DNA from: Candidatus Methylomirabilota bacterium
GTDB lineage: Bacteria > Methylomirabilota > Methylomirabilia > Rokubacteriales > CSP1-6
Length of the DNA stretch: 64,000 nucleotides
Reading direction: 5' to 3'
Assembly: GCA_035709005.1 (NCBI GenBank)
Contig: DASTFB010000055.1
Location: 49,945-113,944, forward strand
The notes below the pieces were generated by a model, which saw only the letters and a program-made list of their open reading frames with translations, was not told where the DNA came from and made no database searches. Position 1 is the stretch's first letter, and each line of letters begins with the position of its first letter. This document shows positions 16,997 through 27,700 of this stretch, in pieces. Made by a program: the position numbers and the translations under genes.

Positions 16997-17844
16997 GCGG
17001 CCACCGGCCCGGCCACGAAGCGGTGGCCGCCCTCGGCTCGCACGATGTAGCCGGGGCGCGGGAAGTGAGCGGCCAGGATCAGCACGCCGCTGTCGGCGTG
17101 GCGCTCGATGAACTCGCGCCGGGTCGCCGCCGCGCGCTTGCCGTCGTAGCAGAAGCGGCTCGACCACTGCGGCTCGGCCACCTGCACCGTGCGATGCATG
17201 AGGTCGCCGGAGAAGACGGCCTGGCCGGCGCTGGTGGTCAGCCGCACGCAGACGTGGCCGGGGGTGTGCCCCGGGCTCGGCTCCAGACGCAGCCAGGGAT
17301 CGAACTCGTGGGTCGCCTCCACCAGCTGGGTCCGGCCCGCCTCGACCACCGGCATGACGCTGTCCTTGATGCACTCGTCCTTCTCGTGTCGCCAGTACTC
17401 CCAGTCCTCGCCGGCGAAGAGGTAGGTGGCCCTGGGGAAGGTGGGCGCCCAGCGCCCGTCCACGAGGCGCGTGTTCCAGCCCACGTGGTCGACGTGAAGA
17501 TGCGTACAGACGACCAGGTCCACCTGCTCGGGCGTCACGCCGGCGGTCCGGAGATCGTCGAGCCAACCGCCCCCGCGGCGGTGCCAGAGGGGCGACTCCG
17601 CCCGCGCCTTGTCGTTTCCCACGCCGGTGTCGATCAGCACCGTGTGCCGCGGCGTCCGCACGATCCAGGTCTGGATGCGCGAGGCCAGGTCGCCGACCGA
17701 CTCGTCGAAGAAGTCGGGCTTGAGCCAGTGGTAGTGGCGGGCCACCGCCTCCGGGGTGGAGTCGGGCAGCATCGACGGCGTGGGGTAGAACGAGCGGTTG
17801 ATCTCGACCACCGACGCGATGCTGACCTCGCCCAGCTGGATCAT
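16993..17844 (-). CDS. Metallo-beta-lactamase-fold hydrolase
   Basis: MBL-fold metal hydrolase of 283 residues. The signature HLHVDHVGWN (HxHxDH) sits near residue 117, a further metal His in SPGHTPGHVCV, an Asp in FSGDLMHRTV and the last His in LAAHFPRPGYI. This motif order is that of lactonase-like or quorum-quenching-like members rather than beta-lactamases. The ATG at 17844 follows an excellent AAAGGAGG. It is the first gene of a two-gene unit, coupled by ATGA to the LLM oxidoreductase. Likely job: hydrolysis of a lactone or ester formed in the neighbouring oxidation steps (inference). Confidence 0.9.
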   Translation of the reverse strand: MIQLGEVSIASVVEINRSFYPTPSMLPDSTPEAVARHYHWLKPDFFDESVGDLASRIQTWIVRTPRHTVLIDTGVGNDKARAESPLWHRRGGGWLDDLRTAGVTPEQVDLVVCTHLHVDHVGWNTRLVDGRWAPTFPRATYLFAGEDWEYWRHEKDECIKDSVMPVVEAGRTQLVEATHEFDPWLRLEPSPGHTPGHVCVRLTTSAGQAVFSGDLMHRTVQVAEPQWSSRFCYDGKRAAATRREFIERHADSGVLILAAHFPRPGYIVRAEGGHRFVAGPVAA

Positions 17845-17885
17845 GAGCCTCCTTTTAGCGCAGGACACGCGTGGCCCGCAAGCGC

Positions 17886-18689
17886 CTACCGGCCGGCGCG
17901 GCGCGCCTCCACGACGAGGCTCTGCAACGCCCATCCGATCGGCCCGTCCAGATCCCAGAGCCGGCTATGGCTGGCCCCGATCCCGGAGGGCTCCGGCAGC
18001 GTCACGGTGTCGAGGCCCACCCACTCACCGGCGAGCGGCCGGTGGAGATAGACGGTGAGATCGGCGTTGATGAACGTGTAGCGGGCGGGGTCGAGCACGA
18101 CGGCCACCCCGTTGCCGGAGTCGGCGGCGATCATCACGCGCTGCAGCGGACTGATCGCCTCCCCCAGCACGAGGGGCACGCGGGCTCGGATCCACACCGA
18201 CGTCGGGTTCTGACCGAAGCCGCCACGCACGAGCCGGGCGTCCACCGACGACTGGTATCCGATGGCCGGCATCTCGAAGACCGGGAACCGAAACGGCTCC
18301 CCCGACTCGGGCGGCGGCAGCGGATCGTGCGGTTCCGGCTTCACGGCAGGAAAGTCCACCACCGTCGTGCGCGTCACGAGCGCGGAGGCTCGGGCCAGCG
18401 CACGTCCGCCGTCGGCCAGCGTGGCTTCCAGGCGGCGCACCGTTCGCCCCGCGCGCAGCGTGGTGGTGGCGATCTCCAGCCGGCCGATGGGCACGGGAGC
18501 GAAGAGCTCGACGGTGAGACGGGTGACGGTGACGGGCTCGCCGGCCACGGCGCGCTCGATGGCCCGGGCCAGCAGGGCCGACGGCGGGCCGGCGTGCTGG
18601 TGATCCCGGCTCCAGGGACCGCGGCTGTGCTCGGTGGCGACGAAGCGATCGTCGCCGTCGGGAACGAAGAAGGCCTCGGGCACGCTCAT
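17886..18689 (-). CDS. Acyl-CoA thioesterase-like double hot-dog protein
   Basis: 267-residue protein with two hot-dog halves as in TesB/FadM-type thioesterase-family proteins. Half one contains GPPSALLARAIERA and the strand VTVTRLTVELFAPVPIGRLEI; half two contains INADLTVYLHRPLAGEWVGLDT, the usual product-side block, and SHSRLWDLDGPIGWALQSLVVE at the C-terminus. The ATG at 18689 is where the family homology starts. It lies just upstream of the MBL/LLM pair on the same strand, 41 bases away, and may share a transcript. Confidence 0.85.
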   Translation of the reverse strand: MSVPEAFFVPDGDDRFVATEHSRGPWSRDHQHAGPPSALLARAIERAVAGEPVTVTRLTVELFAPVPIGRLEIATTTLRAGRTVRRLEATLADGGRALARASALVTRTTVVDFPAVKPEPHDPLPPPESGEPFRFPVFEMPAIGYQSSVDARLVRGGFGQNPTSVWIRARVPLVLGEAISPLQRVMIAADSGNGVAVVLDPARYTFINADLTVYLHRPLAGEWVGLDTVTLPEPSGIGASHSRLWDLDGPIGWALQSLVVEARRAGR

Positions 18690-18828
18690 GCGCCTGGACG
18701 GGTCGCCCCGGCGAGGGGAGCGGCCAGTCGGCGCGCATGGTAGCACGCGCGCCTTGACAACCGGCAGCCACCAGGACGAGTGTACGGGCGCCTCATCCCA
18801 AGCTGCCCCGAACAACGAGGAACCCATC

Positions 18829-20037
18829 GTGAGGGAAGCGGGCAAGCGCGTCCGCGCGTCTCGGCTGCTAGAGGTCCTCGCCGCGTCGACCCGGCTGGGT
18901 TTGACCTCGTTCGGCGGGCCCATCGCTCACCTGGGCTACTTCCGCGACGAGTACGTGGTGAGACGGCGATGGGTCGACGAGGCGCACTATGCTGACCTGG
19001 TGGCGCTGTGCCAGTTCCTTCCCGGTCCGGCCAGCAGCCAGGTGGGTATGGCCCTGGGCGTCATACGGGCCGGCTTGCCGGGGGCGGTGGCGGCCTGGCT
19101 CGGATTCACGCTGCCCTCGGCGGTGGCCCTGGTGGCGTTCGCCTACGGCCTGCAGGTGGTCGGTGTGGCCGACGCGGGGTGGCTGCATGGCCTGAAAGTG
19201 GTCGCCGTCGCCGTCGTGGCCCAGGCCGTCTGGGGGATGTCCCGCAACCTGGCCGCCGATCGTGAACGGGCGTCGCTGGCGATCGTCGCGGCCATGGCGA
19301 TGCTGATGTCGCGAACGGCGGCGACGCAGGTCCTCGTCATCGCCGCGGCCGGGATCCTGGGCTGGATGTTCTTGCCGGCGGCGGGCACGTCGGCCGCCCG
19401 CTCGATGCGGATCGCCGTCAGCAAGCGCGTGGCGATCGGCGCTCTGGCGCTGTTCTTCGTGCTGCTCGTCGGCTTGCCGGCGGTTCGCCAGTCGGTCCCG
19501 TCGCACGCCGTGGCCGTCTTCGACAGCTTCTACCGGGCAGGGTCGCTGGTCTTCGGGGGCGGGCACGTCGTGTTGCCCTTGCTCCAGGCCGAGGTCGTCC
19601 CCCCCGGCTGGGTGACGAACGAAGAGTTCATCGCGGGGTACGGCGCGGCCCAGGCGGTTCCCGGCCCGCTGTTCACGTTCGCCGCGTATCTCGGCGCGGT
19701 GATGGATCAGCCGCCCAACGGGTGGCTCGGAGCCGCGTGGGCCCTCATCGCGATCTTCCTCCCGGCGTTCCTGCTGACCGTCGGCGCGCTCCCCTTCTGG
19801 GAGCTGGTGCGCTGGCGGGCCAACATCCAGTCGGCGCTCCGCGGCATCAATGCCGCCGTGGTGGGGCTGTTGCTGGCGGCCCTGTACGATCCCGTATGGA
19901 GCAGCGCCATCACGGGCCCGGCCGATTTCGGCCTCGCCCTGGTCGCGTTCGGCCTGCTCATGTTCTGGCGATGTCCGCCCTGGCTCGTGGTCGTGCTCAC
20001 TGCCGTCGGGGCCGAGGCCATCGGCCGCGTCGCCTGA
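18829..20037 (+). CDS. chrA: Chromate transporter, CHR family
   Basis: Inner-membrane proton-coupled chromate efflux family, 402 residues, a full-length two-domain CHR protein. The N-terminal half has LGLTSFGGPIAHLGYF and LCQFLPGPASSQVGMALG, the latter the classic CHR motif; the C-terminal half repeats it as RAGSLVFGGGHVVLPLL and GYGAAQAVPGPLFTFAAYLG. About ten hydrophobic segments are visible. The GTG at 18829 follows CGAGG by eight bases; upstream codons look non-coding. It lies alone, with no chrB regulator next to it. Confidence 0.93.
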   Translation: MREAGKRVRASRLLEVLAASTRLGLTSFGGPIAHLGYFRDEYVVRRRWVDEAHYADLVALCQFLPGPASSQVGMALGVIRAGLPGAVAAWLGFTLPSAVALVAFAYGLQVVGVADAGWLHGLKVVAVAVVAQAVWGMSRNLAADRERASLAIVAAMAMLMSRTAATQVLVIAAAGILGWMFLPAAGTSAARSMRIAVSKRVAIGALALFFVLLVGLPAVRQSVPSHAVAVFDSFYRAGSLVFGGGHVVLPLLQAEVVPPGWVTNEEFIAGYGAAQAVPGPLFTFAAYLGAVMDQPPNGWLGAAWALIAIFLPAFLLTVGALPFWELVRWRANIQSALRGINAAVVGLLLAALYDPVWSSAITGPADFGLALVAFGLLMFWRCPPWLVVVLTAVGAEAIGRVA

Positions 20038-20090
20038 AGGCCGGCGTGGCCGGCCACGGGGTACAATGCCGCTCCAGCGAGGTGCGTCCC

Positions 20091-20912
20091 ATGCTCAAAG
20101 CCCTGGCCCTGGTCGTGTTGCTCGGTGTGCCGGCGCCGGCTGCCGCCGGGGAGCTGCCCATCGTCGACGCTCACATCCACTACAGCCACGACGCCTGGGA
20201 TGCGGTGCCGCCGAAGGAGGCGGTGGCCCTCCTGCGCAAGGCCGGCCTGAAGCGGGCGCTGGTGTCGAGCTCCAACGACGAGGGCACGCAGAAGCTGCTG
20301 GCCGAGGCGCCGGACCTCGTGGTGCCCGAGCTGCGCCCCTACCGGCTGCGCGCCGATGTGGGCACCTGGGTGCGCGACGAGTCGATCATCGCCTACGTGG
20401 AGGAGCGGCTGGCCAAGCACCCCTACGTCGCGATCGGCGAGTTCCACGTGTTCGGGGCCGACGCCGACCTGCCGGTGCCCCGTCGCATCGTCCAGCTCGC
20501 CCGACAGCACGGGCTCATGCTGCACGCCCATGCCGACGCCGACGCCGTCGAGCGGCTGTTCCGCCAGGATCCCGGAGCCCGCATCCTGTGGGCGCACGCC
20601 GGTTTCGAGCCGCCGGCCCGCGTGCGCGAGATGCTGCGCACCTACCGTAACCTCTGGGCGGACCTGGCCTTCCGGAACGACCACGCCCCGGGGGGAACGG
20701 TGGCCCCCGAGTGGCGCCAGCTCTTCGTCGAGTTCCCCGACCGCTTCATGGTAGGCACCGACACCTATGTTCCCGAGCGCTGGCACTACGTGCCCGAGCA
20801 CGCGGCCTGGTCACGGGGATGGCTCGCCGACCTGCCGGCTGAGGTGGCCGAGCGGATCGCCTGGAAGAACGGCGAGGCGCTGTTCGGCGGCACGAAGCGC
20901 CCAGCACGCTGA
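20091..20912 (+). CDS. Exported amidohydrolase-like TIM-barrel protein
   Basis: 273 residues. Residues 1-20 (LKALALVVLLGVPAPAAAG) form a signal peptide. IVDAHIHYSHDAW gives the HxH metal motif, GEFHVFGAD, LMLHAHADADAV and ILWAHAGFEPPARV give further metal His residues, and FMVGTDTYVPERW the catalytic Asp. Overall this is a small amidohydrolase-2 member acting in the periplasm. A GAGG element lies 12 bases before the ATG. It follows the chromate transporter by 53 bases and may share its transcript, although no functional link is evident. Confidence 0.85.
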   Translation: MLKALALVVLLGVPAPAAAGELPIVDAHIHYSHDAWDAVPPKEAVALLRKAGLKRALVSSSNDEGTQKLLAEAPDLVVPELRPYRLRADVGTWVRDESIIAYVEERLAKHPYVAIGEFHVFGADADLPVPRRIVQLARQHGLMLHAHADADAVERLFRQDPGARILWAHAGFEPPARVREMLRTYRNLWADLAFRNDHAPGGTVAPEWRQLFVEFPDRFMVGTDTYVPERWHYVPEHAAWSRGWLADLPAEVAERIAWKNGEALFGGTKRPAR

Positions 20913-20920
20913 TCGGGCCG

Positions 20921-21118
20921 GTGGGCCTGCGCCGCCTGTGCCGGTGCCTGACCCTCATCGCGACCGGGCTGGCCGTCGCAACGCCGGTCGCCGCGGGCTG
21001 CGCCGTGCCGCCGGAGTTCACCGCGCAGCGTCGACTGGAGTCGGCCGGCGTAGACGCTGACCGATCCCGGGCGACGGTCGGACCACCTCCGGGCGCCGAT
21101 GGTTGCGGACAACGCTGA
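20921..21118 (+). CDS. Possible small secreted or lipid-anchored protein
   Basis: A 65-codon frame starting GTG. Residues 5-26 (RLCRCLTLIATGLAVATPVAAGC) look like a signal sequence ending in an AAGC lipobox-like site. The rest is unstructured and Arg/Gly-rich. No good Shine-Dalgarno is visible and no family is recognised. It follows the amidohydrolase by eight bases. It could equally be non-coding. Confidence 0.3.
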   Translation: MGLRRLCRCLTLIATGLAVATPVAAGCAVPPEFTAQRRLESAGVDADRSRATVGPPPGADGCGQR

Positions 21119-21151
21119 CTTCGAGCATGGCTGCCCCGGTGACGAGGCGGG

Positions 21152-21400
21152 CTACTCGGGAGAGGCGCTCACAGACGGCGAGTCGGGCGATGCGGTGAGC
21201 GGCTGATCCGCTCGCTGAACCACTTCAAGGGTATCCGCGGCCTCGAGACTCGGGTTCGGAAGCGTGTCGACGTGGTGCCATTTGACCCACACCCGGCGAG
21301 CCTGCCCCCGGCGTTGGAACGCCACACGGATAATCGTTCCGCGAGTCTTGAGCAAACGATGACTTCGGATGACGATGTCGCCGGCGCATAGCTGGGCCAT
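21152..21400 (-). CDS. Hypothetical small protein, SH3-like start
   Basis: 82 residues: MAQLCAGDIVIRSHRL, then a charged beta-rich stretch (GTIIRVAFQRRGQARRVWVKW) and a disordered acidic tail. The GDIV...VWVKW pattern recalls small SH3-barrel proteins of the DUF2158 type, but the resemblance is weak. The ATG at 21400 follows ACGGAGG. It is isolated between the exported amidohydrolase and the glucan synthase. Function unknown. Confidence 0.55.
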   Translation of the reverse strand: MAQLCAGDIVIRSHRLLKTRGTIIRVAFQRRGQARRVWVKWHHVDTLPNPSLEAADTLEVVQRADQPLTASPDSPSVSASPE

Positions 21401-21784
21401 GAGCGCCTCCGTCTCAGCGAGCGCCCGTTCTCCACGGGAGGATCATGCTCGCATGGCAGCGAACCCCAGCGGTCGTTACCTCGCACTACGGTCGCCTTCG
21501 CTGCCACTCGGAGGACGAGGGCAATGCGGGGAATGGATGTTACATCGCTTGGTCACACTGAACAACAGGCAGCCCGGTCACCGCGATCAGCGTCGACTCG
21601 ACTTCGGTTGCTGGAGCCGGCTAAGATGGGGCCGTCGGTGCCGGCACCTGCTGGGTTCGCAGGTCGCTGACATAGACCGAGTGACGCCTCTTCTCGGGCC
21701 TCAGCCCTGGACCTCCGCTCGACAGTTCTCGGAACTCTGGTGGTGGGTTTGGCGCCGGGCGACAGCAGCGAGGATCATCCTGAC
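21401..21784. other. Intergenic region before the glucan synthase gene
   Basis: About 380 bases between the divergent small gene and the likely ATG of the glucan synthase. I see no convincing gene, repeat or sigma70 promoter. GTG codons in frame with the synthase occur from 21740, so the true synthase start could lie slightly further upstream. Confidence 0.5.
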
Positions 21785-24700
21785 ATGCGGCCACTGAGAG
21801 CATTTTTGCTCCTGCGCGACCTGGCGGCGCCCGCGCCTTTGTCGGTGCCCGCGCTCGAGTCCGACGACGCCATACGCGGAGAGCTCTTCAGCGCCGAACG
21901 CCTCGAGGAGCACGCGAGGATCATCGCCGGCCAGCGGACCCTCGCGGAGAGCGAGGCCGGTCGCCCCCTCTCGCCCCGAGTACGCGACAGCGGTCGTGTC
22001 CTGCTCCAGTGCTATCGTACGCTCGCCGCGGTGATCCGAGAGGAAGGCGTGATCACGCCGGCCGCGGAGTGGTTCGTCGACAACTTCTACATCGTCGACG
22101 AAGCCGTGCGGGAAGTCCGGGATGATCTCCCGCTCGGCTTCTACCGCCAGCTCCCCAAGCTCGCGGAAGGCTCCCTGCAAGGCTACCCGCGCGTCCTCGG
22201 TCTGGCCTGGAACTTCGTCGCCCACACCGACAGCCGATTCGAACCCGAGACCCTCCAGCGTTTCGTGCACGCCTTCCAGCGCGTGCAGCCGCTGACGATC
22301 GGCGAGCTCTGGGCCGTCCCCATCGCCTTACGGGTCGTGCTCGTGGAGAACCTCCGGCGCCTGGCCGAGCGGATCGTGAAGGGCCGCACCGCCCGCCATG
22401 ACGCCGACGCCTTGGCCGACGAACTGCTCGGGCTCGGGGGGCGACCGGCCCGGCCCCTGGCCTTCCAGGGGCTCGAGGCCGCAGACCTGCCCATCGCCTT
22501 CACTGTGGAGCTCGTCCAGCGCTTGCGCGAGCAGGACCCCGAGTCGACACCCGCGCTCTCGTGGCTCGACCAGCAGCTGTCGAAGCTCGGCACGTCGCCC
22601 GACGAGCTGGTCCGAGCCGAACACCAGAGTCAGGCCGCCATGAACGTGACGGTCCGCAACGTGATCACCAGCATGCGGGTGATGTCGACCTTCGACTGGG
22701 CGGAGTTCTTCGAGAGCGTAAGCCTCGTGGACGAGATGCTCCGTTCCGAAAGCCGCTTCGGCGCCATGGACTTTGCGACTCGCGACCGGTACCGTCACGC
22801 GATCGAGGACCTCGCGCGGCACTCCCGGCGCTCGGAGCTCGCCATCACCCGGGAGGCGCTCGCCCGAGCGAGACGTGCCGCGGCCGAGGCGGCGCAGCGG
22901 TCCGGCGCTCCTTCCAGGGCTCGGGCCGAAGATCCTGGCTACTATCTGATCTCGAAGGGGCGGCGGCGCTTCGAGAAGGAGCTCGGCTATCGGGCTCCCG
23001 TCACCCGACGGCTGGTGCGAGCCTTCGTGTCCGGTGCGGTGGAGCGCTACCTCGGAAGCGTCGGCATCGTGACGGGGCTGGCCCTGGCGGTCCCACTCGT
23101 CGCGGCGTCGGCGTCGGGGATGAGTCCTCTCGCGCTCGCCGTGCTGGGACTCGTGGCCCTCCTCCCGGCCTCCGACCTGGCGGTGGCCGTCGTCAACCGG
23201 TTCGTCATGGCGGTGCTCGGCCCGCGTCCGCTGCCGCGTCTCGAGCTCCCCGACGGGGTGCCGCAGCCCCTGCGAACTCTCGTCGTGGTGCCGACCCTCC
23301 TGACGGGCGAGGCCGAGATCGAAGAGCATATCGACCGCCTGGAGATTCACTACCTCGCCAATCCTGACGGCGACCTGCGCTTTGCCCTTCTCTCTGACTG
23401 GACTGACGCGGCCATGGAGACGATGCCAGAGGACGACCGACTCCTCGCGGCCGCGATCGAGGGAATAGCCCGTCTCAACCAGCGGCATGGCCCGGCCTCC
23501 GATTCGGGCGAACGGTTTCTCTTGCTGCATCGGAGGCGCACGTGGAATGAAGACGAAGCGAAGTGGATGGGATGGGAACGCAAGCGCGGGAAGCTTCGCG
23601 AGCTGAACCGTCTTCTCCGGGCCGGCACCGATACGACGTTCATGTCGACGCACGGGCGTCCCCCGACCGTGCCCGACGCCGTCCGCTACGTGATCACGCT
23701 CGATGCCGACACGCGTCTTCCGCGAGGGGCCGCCGGCCGCCTCGTCGCCACGATGGCCCATCCCCTCAACCGGCCAGTGTTCGACGCACGGGAGGGTCGC
23801 GTCGTCGACGGATACGCCGTGCTGCAACCCCGCATCACGCCCACGATGCCCCCCGATGGTCAGGGCTCTCTGTTCCAGCGAATCTTCGCCGGTCCGGCCG
23901 GGATCGATCCCTATGCCGGAGCCGTCTCCGACGTCTACCAGGATCTCCTCGGCGAGGGCTCGTACACGGGGAAGGGCATCTATGACGTCGACGCCTTCGA
24001 GGCTGCCCTGGCGGGCCGGGGACCCGAGAACGCGCTCTTGAGCCACGACCTGTTCGAGGGCATCTTCGCGCGCGCTGGACTGGCGACGGACATCGAGCTC
24101 TTCGAGGAGTTCCCGTCACGCTACGAGGTCGCCGCCGCGCGGCAGCACCGCTGGGCGCGGGGAGACTGGCAACTGCTGCCCTGGATCATCAGGGGAACTG
24201 CCGCGGCAGCGAGAGGTCGCACGCGGATCCCACTCATCGGCATGTGGAAGATGATCGATAATCTCCGGCGGACACTGTCGGCCCCCGGCGCGTGGCTCAC
24301 GCTCGTCGCCGGCTGGACGCTGCCCCACGGCTCCCCCCTCGTGTGGACGGGGTTCGTGTTTGCGACCCTCGCGCTCCCCGCCCTCGTGCCGGCGCTCACC
24401 GAGTCGATTCCCAGGCGATCGGGGATCTCGAAGCGGAGCCACGTCCGCGCTGTCGGGAGGAGCTTTGCCATCGCTGGCGCCCAGATCGCCCTCGGCGTCA
24501 CCTGCCTGGCTCATCAGGCGTGGATGATGAGCGATGCGATCGTGCGTACGCTCGTCCGTCTGTATCTGACGCGCCGGCGGATGCTCGAATGGACGACCGC
24601 CGCCCAGGCCAGATCGGGACTCTCCCTGGACCTGGCGAGCGGGTATGGACGGATGCGGGGCGCGCTGATCCTGGCCGGGACAGGTGGGGCGCTGGTGACC

Positions 24701-27700
24701 CTGGTGCGACCCGAGAGCTGGGCGGTCGCGGCGCCGTTCGTCCTGCTCTGGGGCCTGTCGCCTCTGGTGGTCCGATGGGTCAGCCAACCAGTGCGCGCCG
24801 ATGCGACACGCTTTCTGTCCGCGGAAGATGCCAGAATCCTCCGCTCGACGGCGCGCCGCACCTGGCGCTTCTTCGAGGCCTTCATCGGTCCGGACGATCA
24901 CTTCCTGCCGCCCGATAACTTCCAGGAGGATCCGAAGCCGGTCCTCGCGCGCCGTACGTCTCCGACCAACATCGGACTCTACCTGCTGTCGACTCTCGCC
25001 GCCCGCGATTTCGGCTGGCTGGGTGCTCTGGAGACTGTCGAACGGCTCGAGGCGACGCTCACGACCATCGGCTCTCTCGAGCGCTTCCGCGGGCACCTCT
25101 ACAACTGGTATGACACGGGCAACCTTCGCCCGCTGGAGCCCCGCTACGTGTCCACCGTCGACAGCGGGAACCTCGCCGGTCATCTACTCGTCCTCGGAAA
25201 TGCGTGTCGCCAGGCCGCTGATCGCCCCCTCCTCGCCCGCGAAGCGTTTGCAGGAATCGAGGATGCGCTCCGACTCGTCGACGAGGCCGCGCGCGTCCTT
25301 GCCGACGACCGACGCACCCAGACCGTCACCCTGACCCATCTGGAGGAGGCCCGCCGGGCCCTGGCCGCGGGCTTCCGCGAACCCCCGGCGGACCTCGCCG
25401 ACTGGGCGGCCCGTCTCCGCCACCTCGCCGTCCAGGCCGAGACGCTCGTGGACATCTCGCGCGTGCTGACGGCGGAGCGCGGTGACGACGCGGGCTCCGA
25501 CCTCCTGGTCTGGGCCCAGGCGGCACGCGCCACCATCGCGAGCCACCAGAATGATCTCGAGACGATCACGCCGTGGGCGGCGCATCTGCCTGCCGTCCTG
25601 ACCGATCTCTCGACGGCGCCGCCCGGGGTCAAGCGGGCGATCGAGCCCCTCCTCGCGCCGTCGCTCACTCCGTCCGAAGCATCCAGCCGCTGCGAGGTCG
25701 CGATCGATGCCCTCACGACGCTTCGCGGCCGTGGCGACGAGGTTGCGCGGATCGACGAGATCATTGGCGTGCTGGAGCGCTCCGCCGTGGCATCCCGAGC
25801 GTTGGTCCGCCGCCTCTCGGCCGTCGCGGGGGCCGCGAAGGAGCTCTTCGACGGGATGGAGTTCGGCTTCCTCTTCGATCCCGCCCGCAAGATCTTCTCG
25901 ATCGGCTACCGGGTGATGGATGGCGGCCTCGATCCCAGCGGCTACGATCTGCTCGCCTCGGAAGCGCGGCTGGCCAGCTTCATCGCGATCGCCAAGGGGG
26001 ACGTCCCGGCTTTGCACTGGTTCCACCTCGGTCGCGCGATGACCCCGGTCGCGCTCGGTTCGGCCCTCGTCTCCTGGTCCGGCTCGATGTTCGAGTATCT
26101 GATGCCGGCGCTCGTCATGGACGCTCCCCCGGGAAGCTTGCTCCAGCAGACGAACCGCCTCGTCGTGCAACGCCAGATCAGCTATGGCGGGGAGCGCGGT
26201 GTCCCTTGGGGAATATCCGAATCGGCCTACAACGTCCGTGACCTCGATTTGACCTTTCAGTATTCGAACTTCGGTATCCCGGGACTGGGGCTCGAACGTG
26301 GTCTCAGTGAGGACCTGGTCGTCGCGCCATACGCAAGCGCGCTGGCCGCGATGGTCGACCCCGAGGCGGCGGCCGAAAACCTCTCCCGGCTCGTGGGGGC
26401 GGGGGCCCGGGGTTCGTACGGCTTCTACGAGGCGCTCGATTACACGAGGTCGCGCGTGCCGGAAGGCAAGAAGGTGGCGGTGGTGTCAGCCTACATGGCA
26501 CACCACCAGGGCATGACGCTCGTCGCGCTCGTCAACGTTCTCTACGAGGGTGTGATGCGCTCGCGCTTCCACACCGAACCCATCATCCAGGCCACCGAGC
26601 TGCTGCTGCAGGAGCGCGCGCCCAGAAACGTGGCGGTGGCGCGACCTCGGGCCGAGGAGGTGCAGGCGCCGGCTCATGCCCGCGACTACGTGGAGCCACT
26701 CTTCCGTCAGTTCACATCTCCGCACGACCTGGCGCCGCGGACTGTCCTGCTCTCGAACGGGCGATATGCCGTGATGCTGACGGCGGCCGGCTCGGGCTAC
26801 AGCCGGTGCGCCGACCTGGCGATCACCCGCTGGCGGGAGGACGTCACCTGCGATCACTGGGGAACGTACCTCTTTCTGCGGGACGTGCAGAGCGGGGTGG
26901 TCTGGTCGGCCGGGTATCAGCCCACCGGCGTCGAGCCCGACTCCTACCAGGCGACGTTCTACGAAGAGCGAGCCGAGTTCCATCGGCGTGACGGCGCGAT
27001 CACGACGACGCTCGAGGTGCTCGTCTCTCCGGAAGACGACGCGGAGATCCGCCGGGTGTCCGTCACGAACCTGGGGGCGCGGACCCGAGAGATCGAGGTG
27101 ACGTCCTACGCCGAGCTTGTCCTGGCCCTCCCAGCGGCGGATGCCGCGCACCCGGCGTTTTCCAACCTGTTCATCCACACTGAATCGATCGCCGCGCGCG
27201 ACCTCCTGTTGGCGACTCGCCGGGCTCGGGCGCCCACGGAGCCGTCGATCTGGGCTGCCCACATCGTCGTCGTCGAGGGGCAGGCGGGCGGTGGGGCCCA
27301 GTTCGAGACCGACCGAGGACGCTTTCTCGGTCGCGGGCGAGGGATCCGTACGCCGATGGCGGTCATCGACGGCCGGCCGCTGTCCAACACCGCGGGCTCC
27401 GTGCTCGACCCGATCTTCAGTCTCAGACGGCGGGTGCGACTCGCGCCGAGCGAAAGCGTCCGCCTGGTGTTCTCCACGCTCATCGCCTCCTCGCGTGACG
27501 AAGCCGTGGAGCTGGCCGACAAGTATCGCGACCCGGCGACATTCGAGCGCGCGGCCACGCTGTCGTGGACGCATGCGCAGGTACAGTGCCACTATCTCGG
27601 CATCGCAGCGGAGGAGGCGCACCTGTTTCAGGAGCTGGCCAGTCGGCTCCTGTACGCCGCCCCGTCGCTGCGGGCCCCCTCGGAGGTGCTCAAGCGCAAC

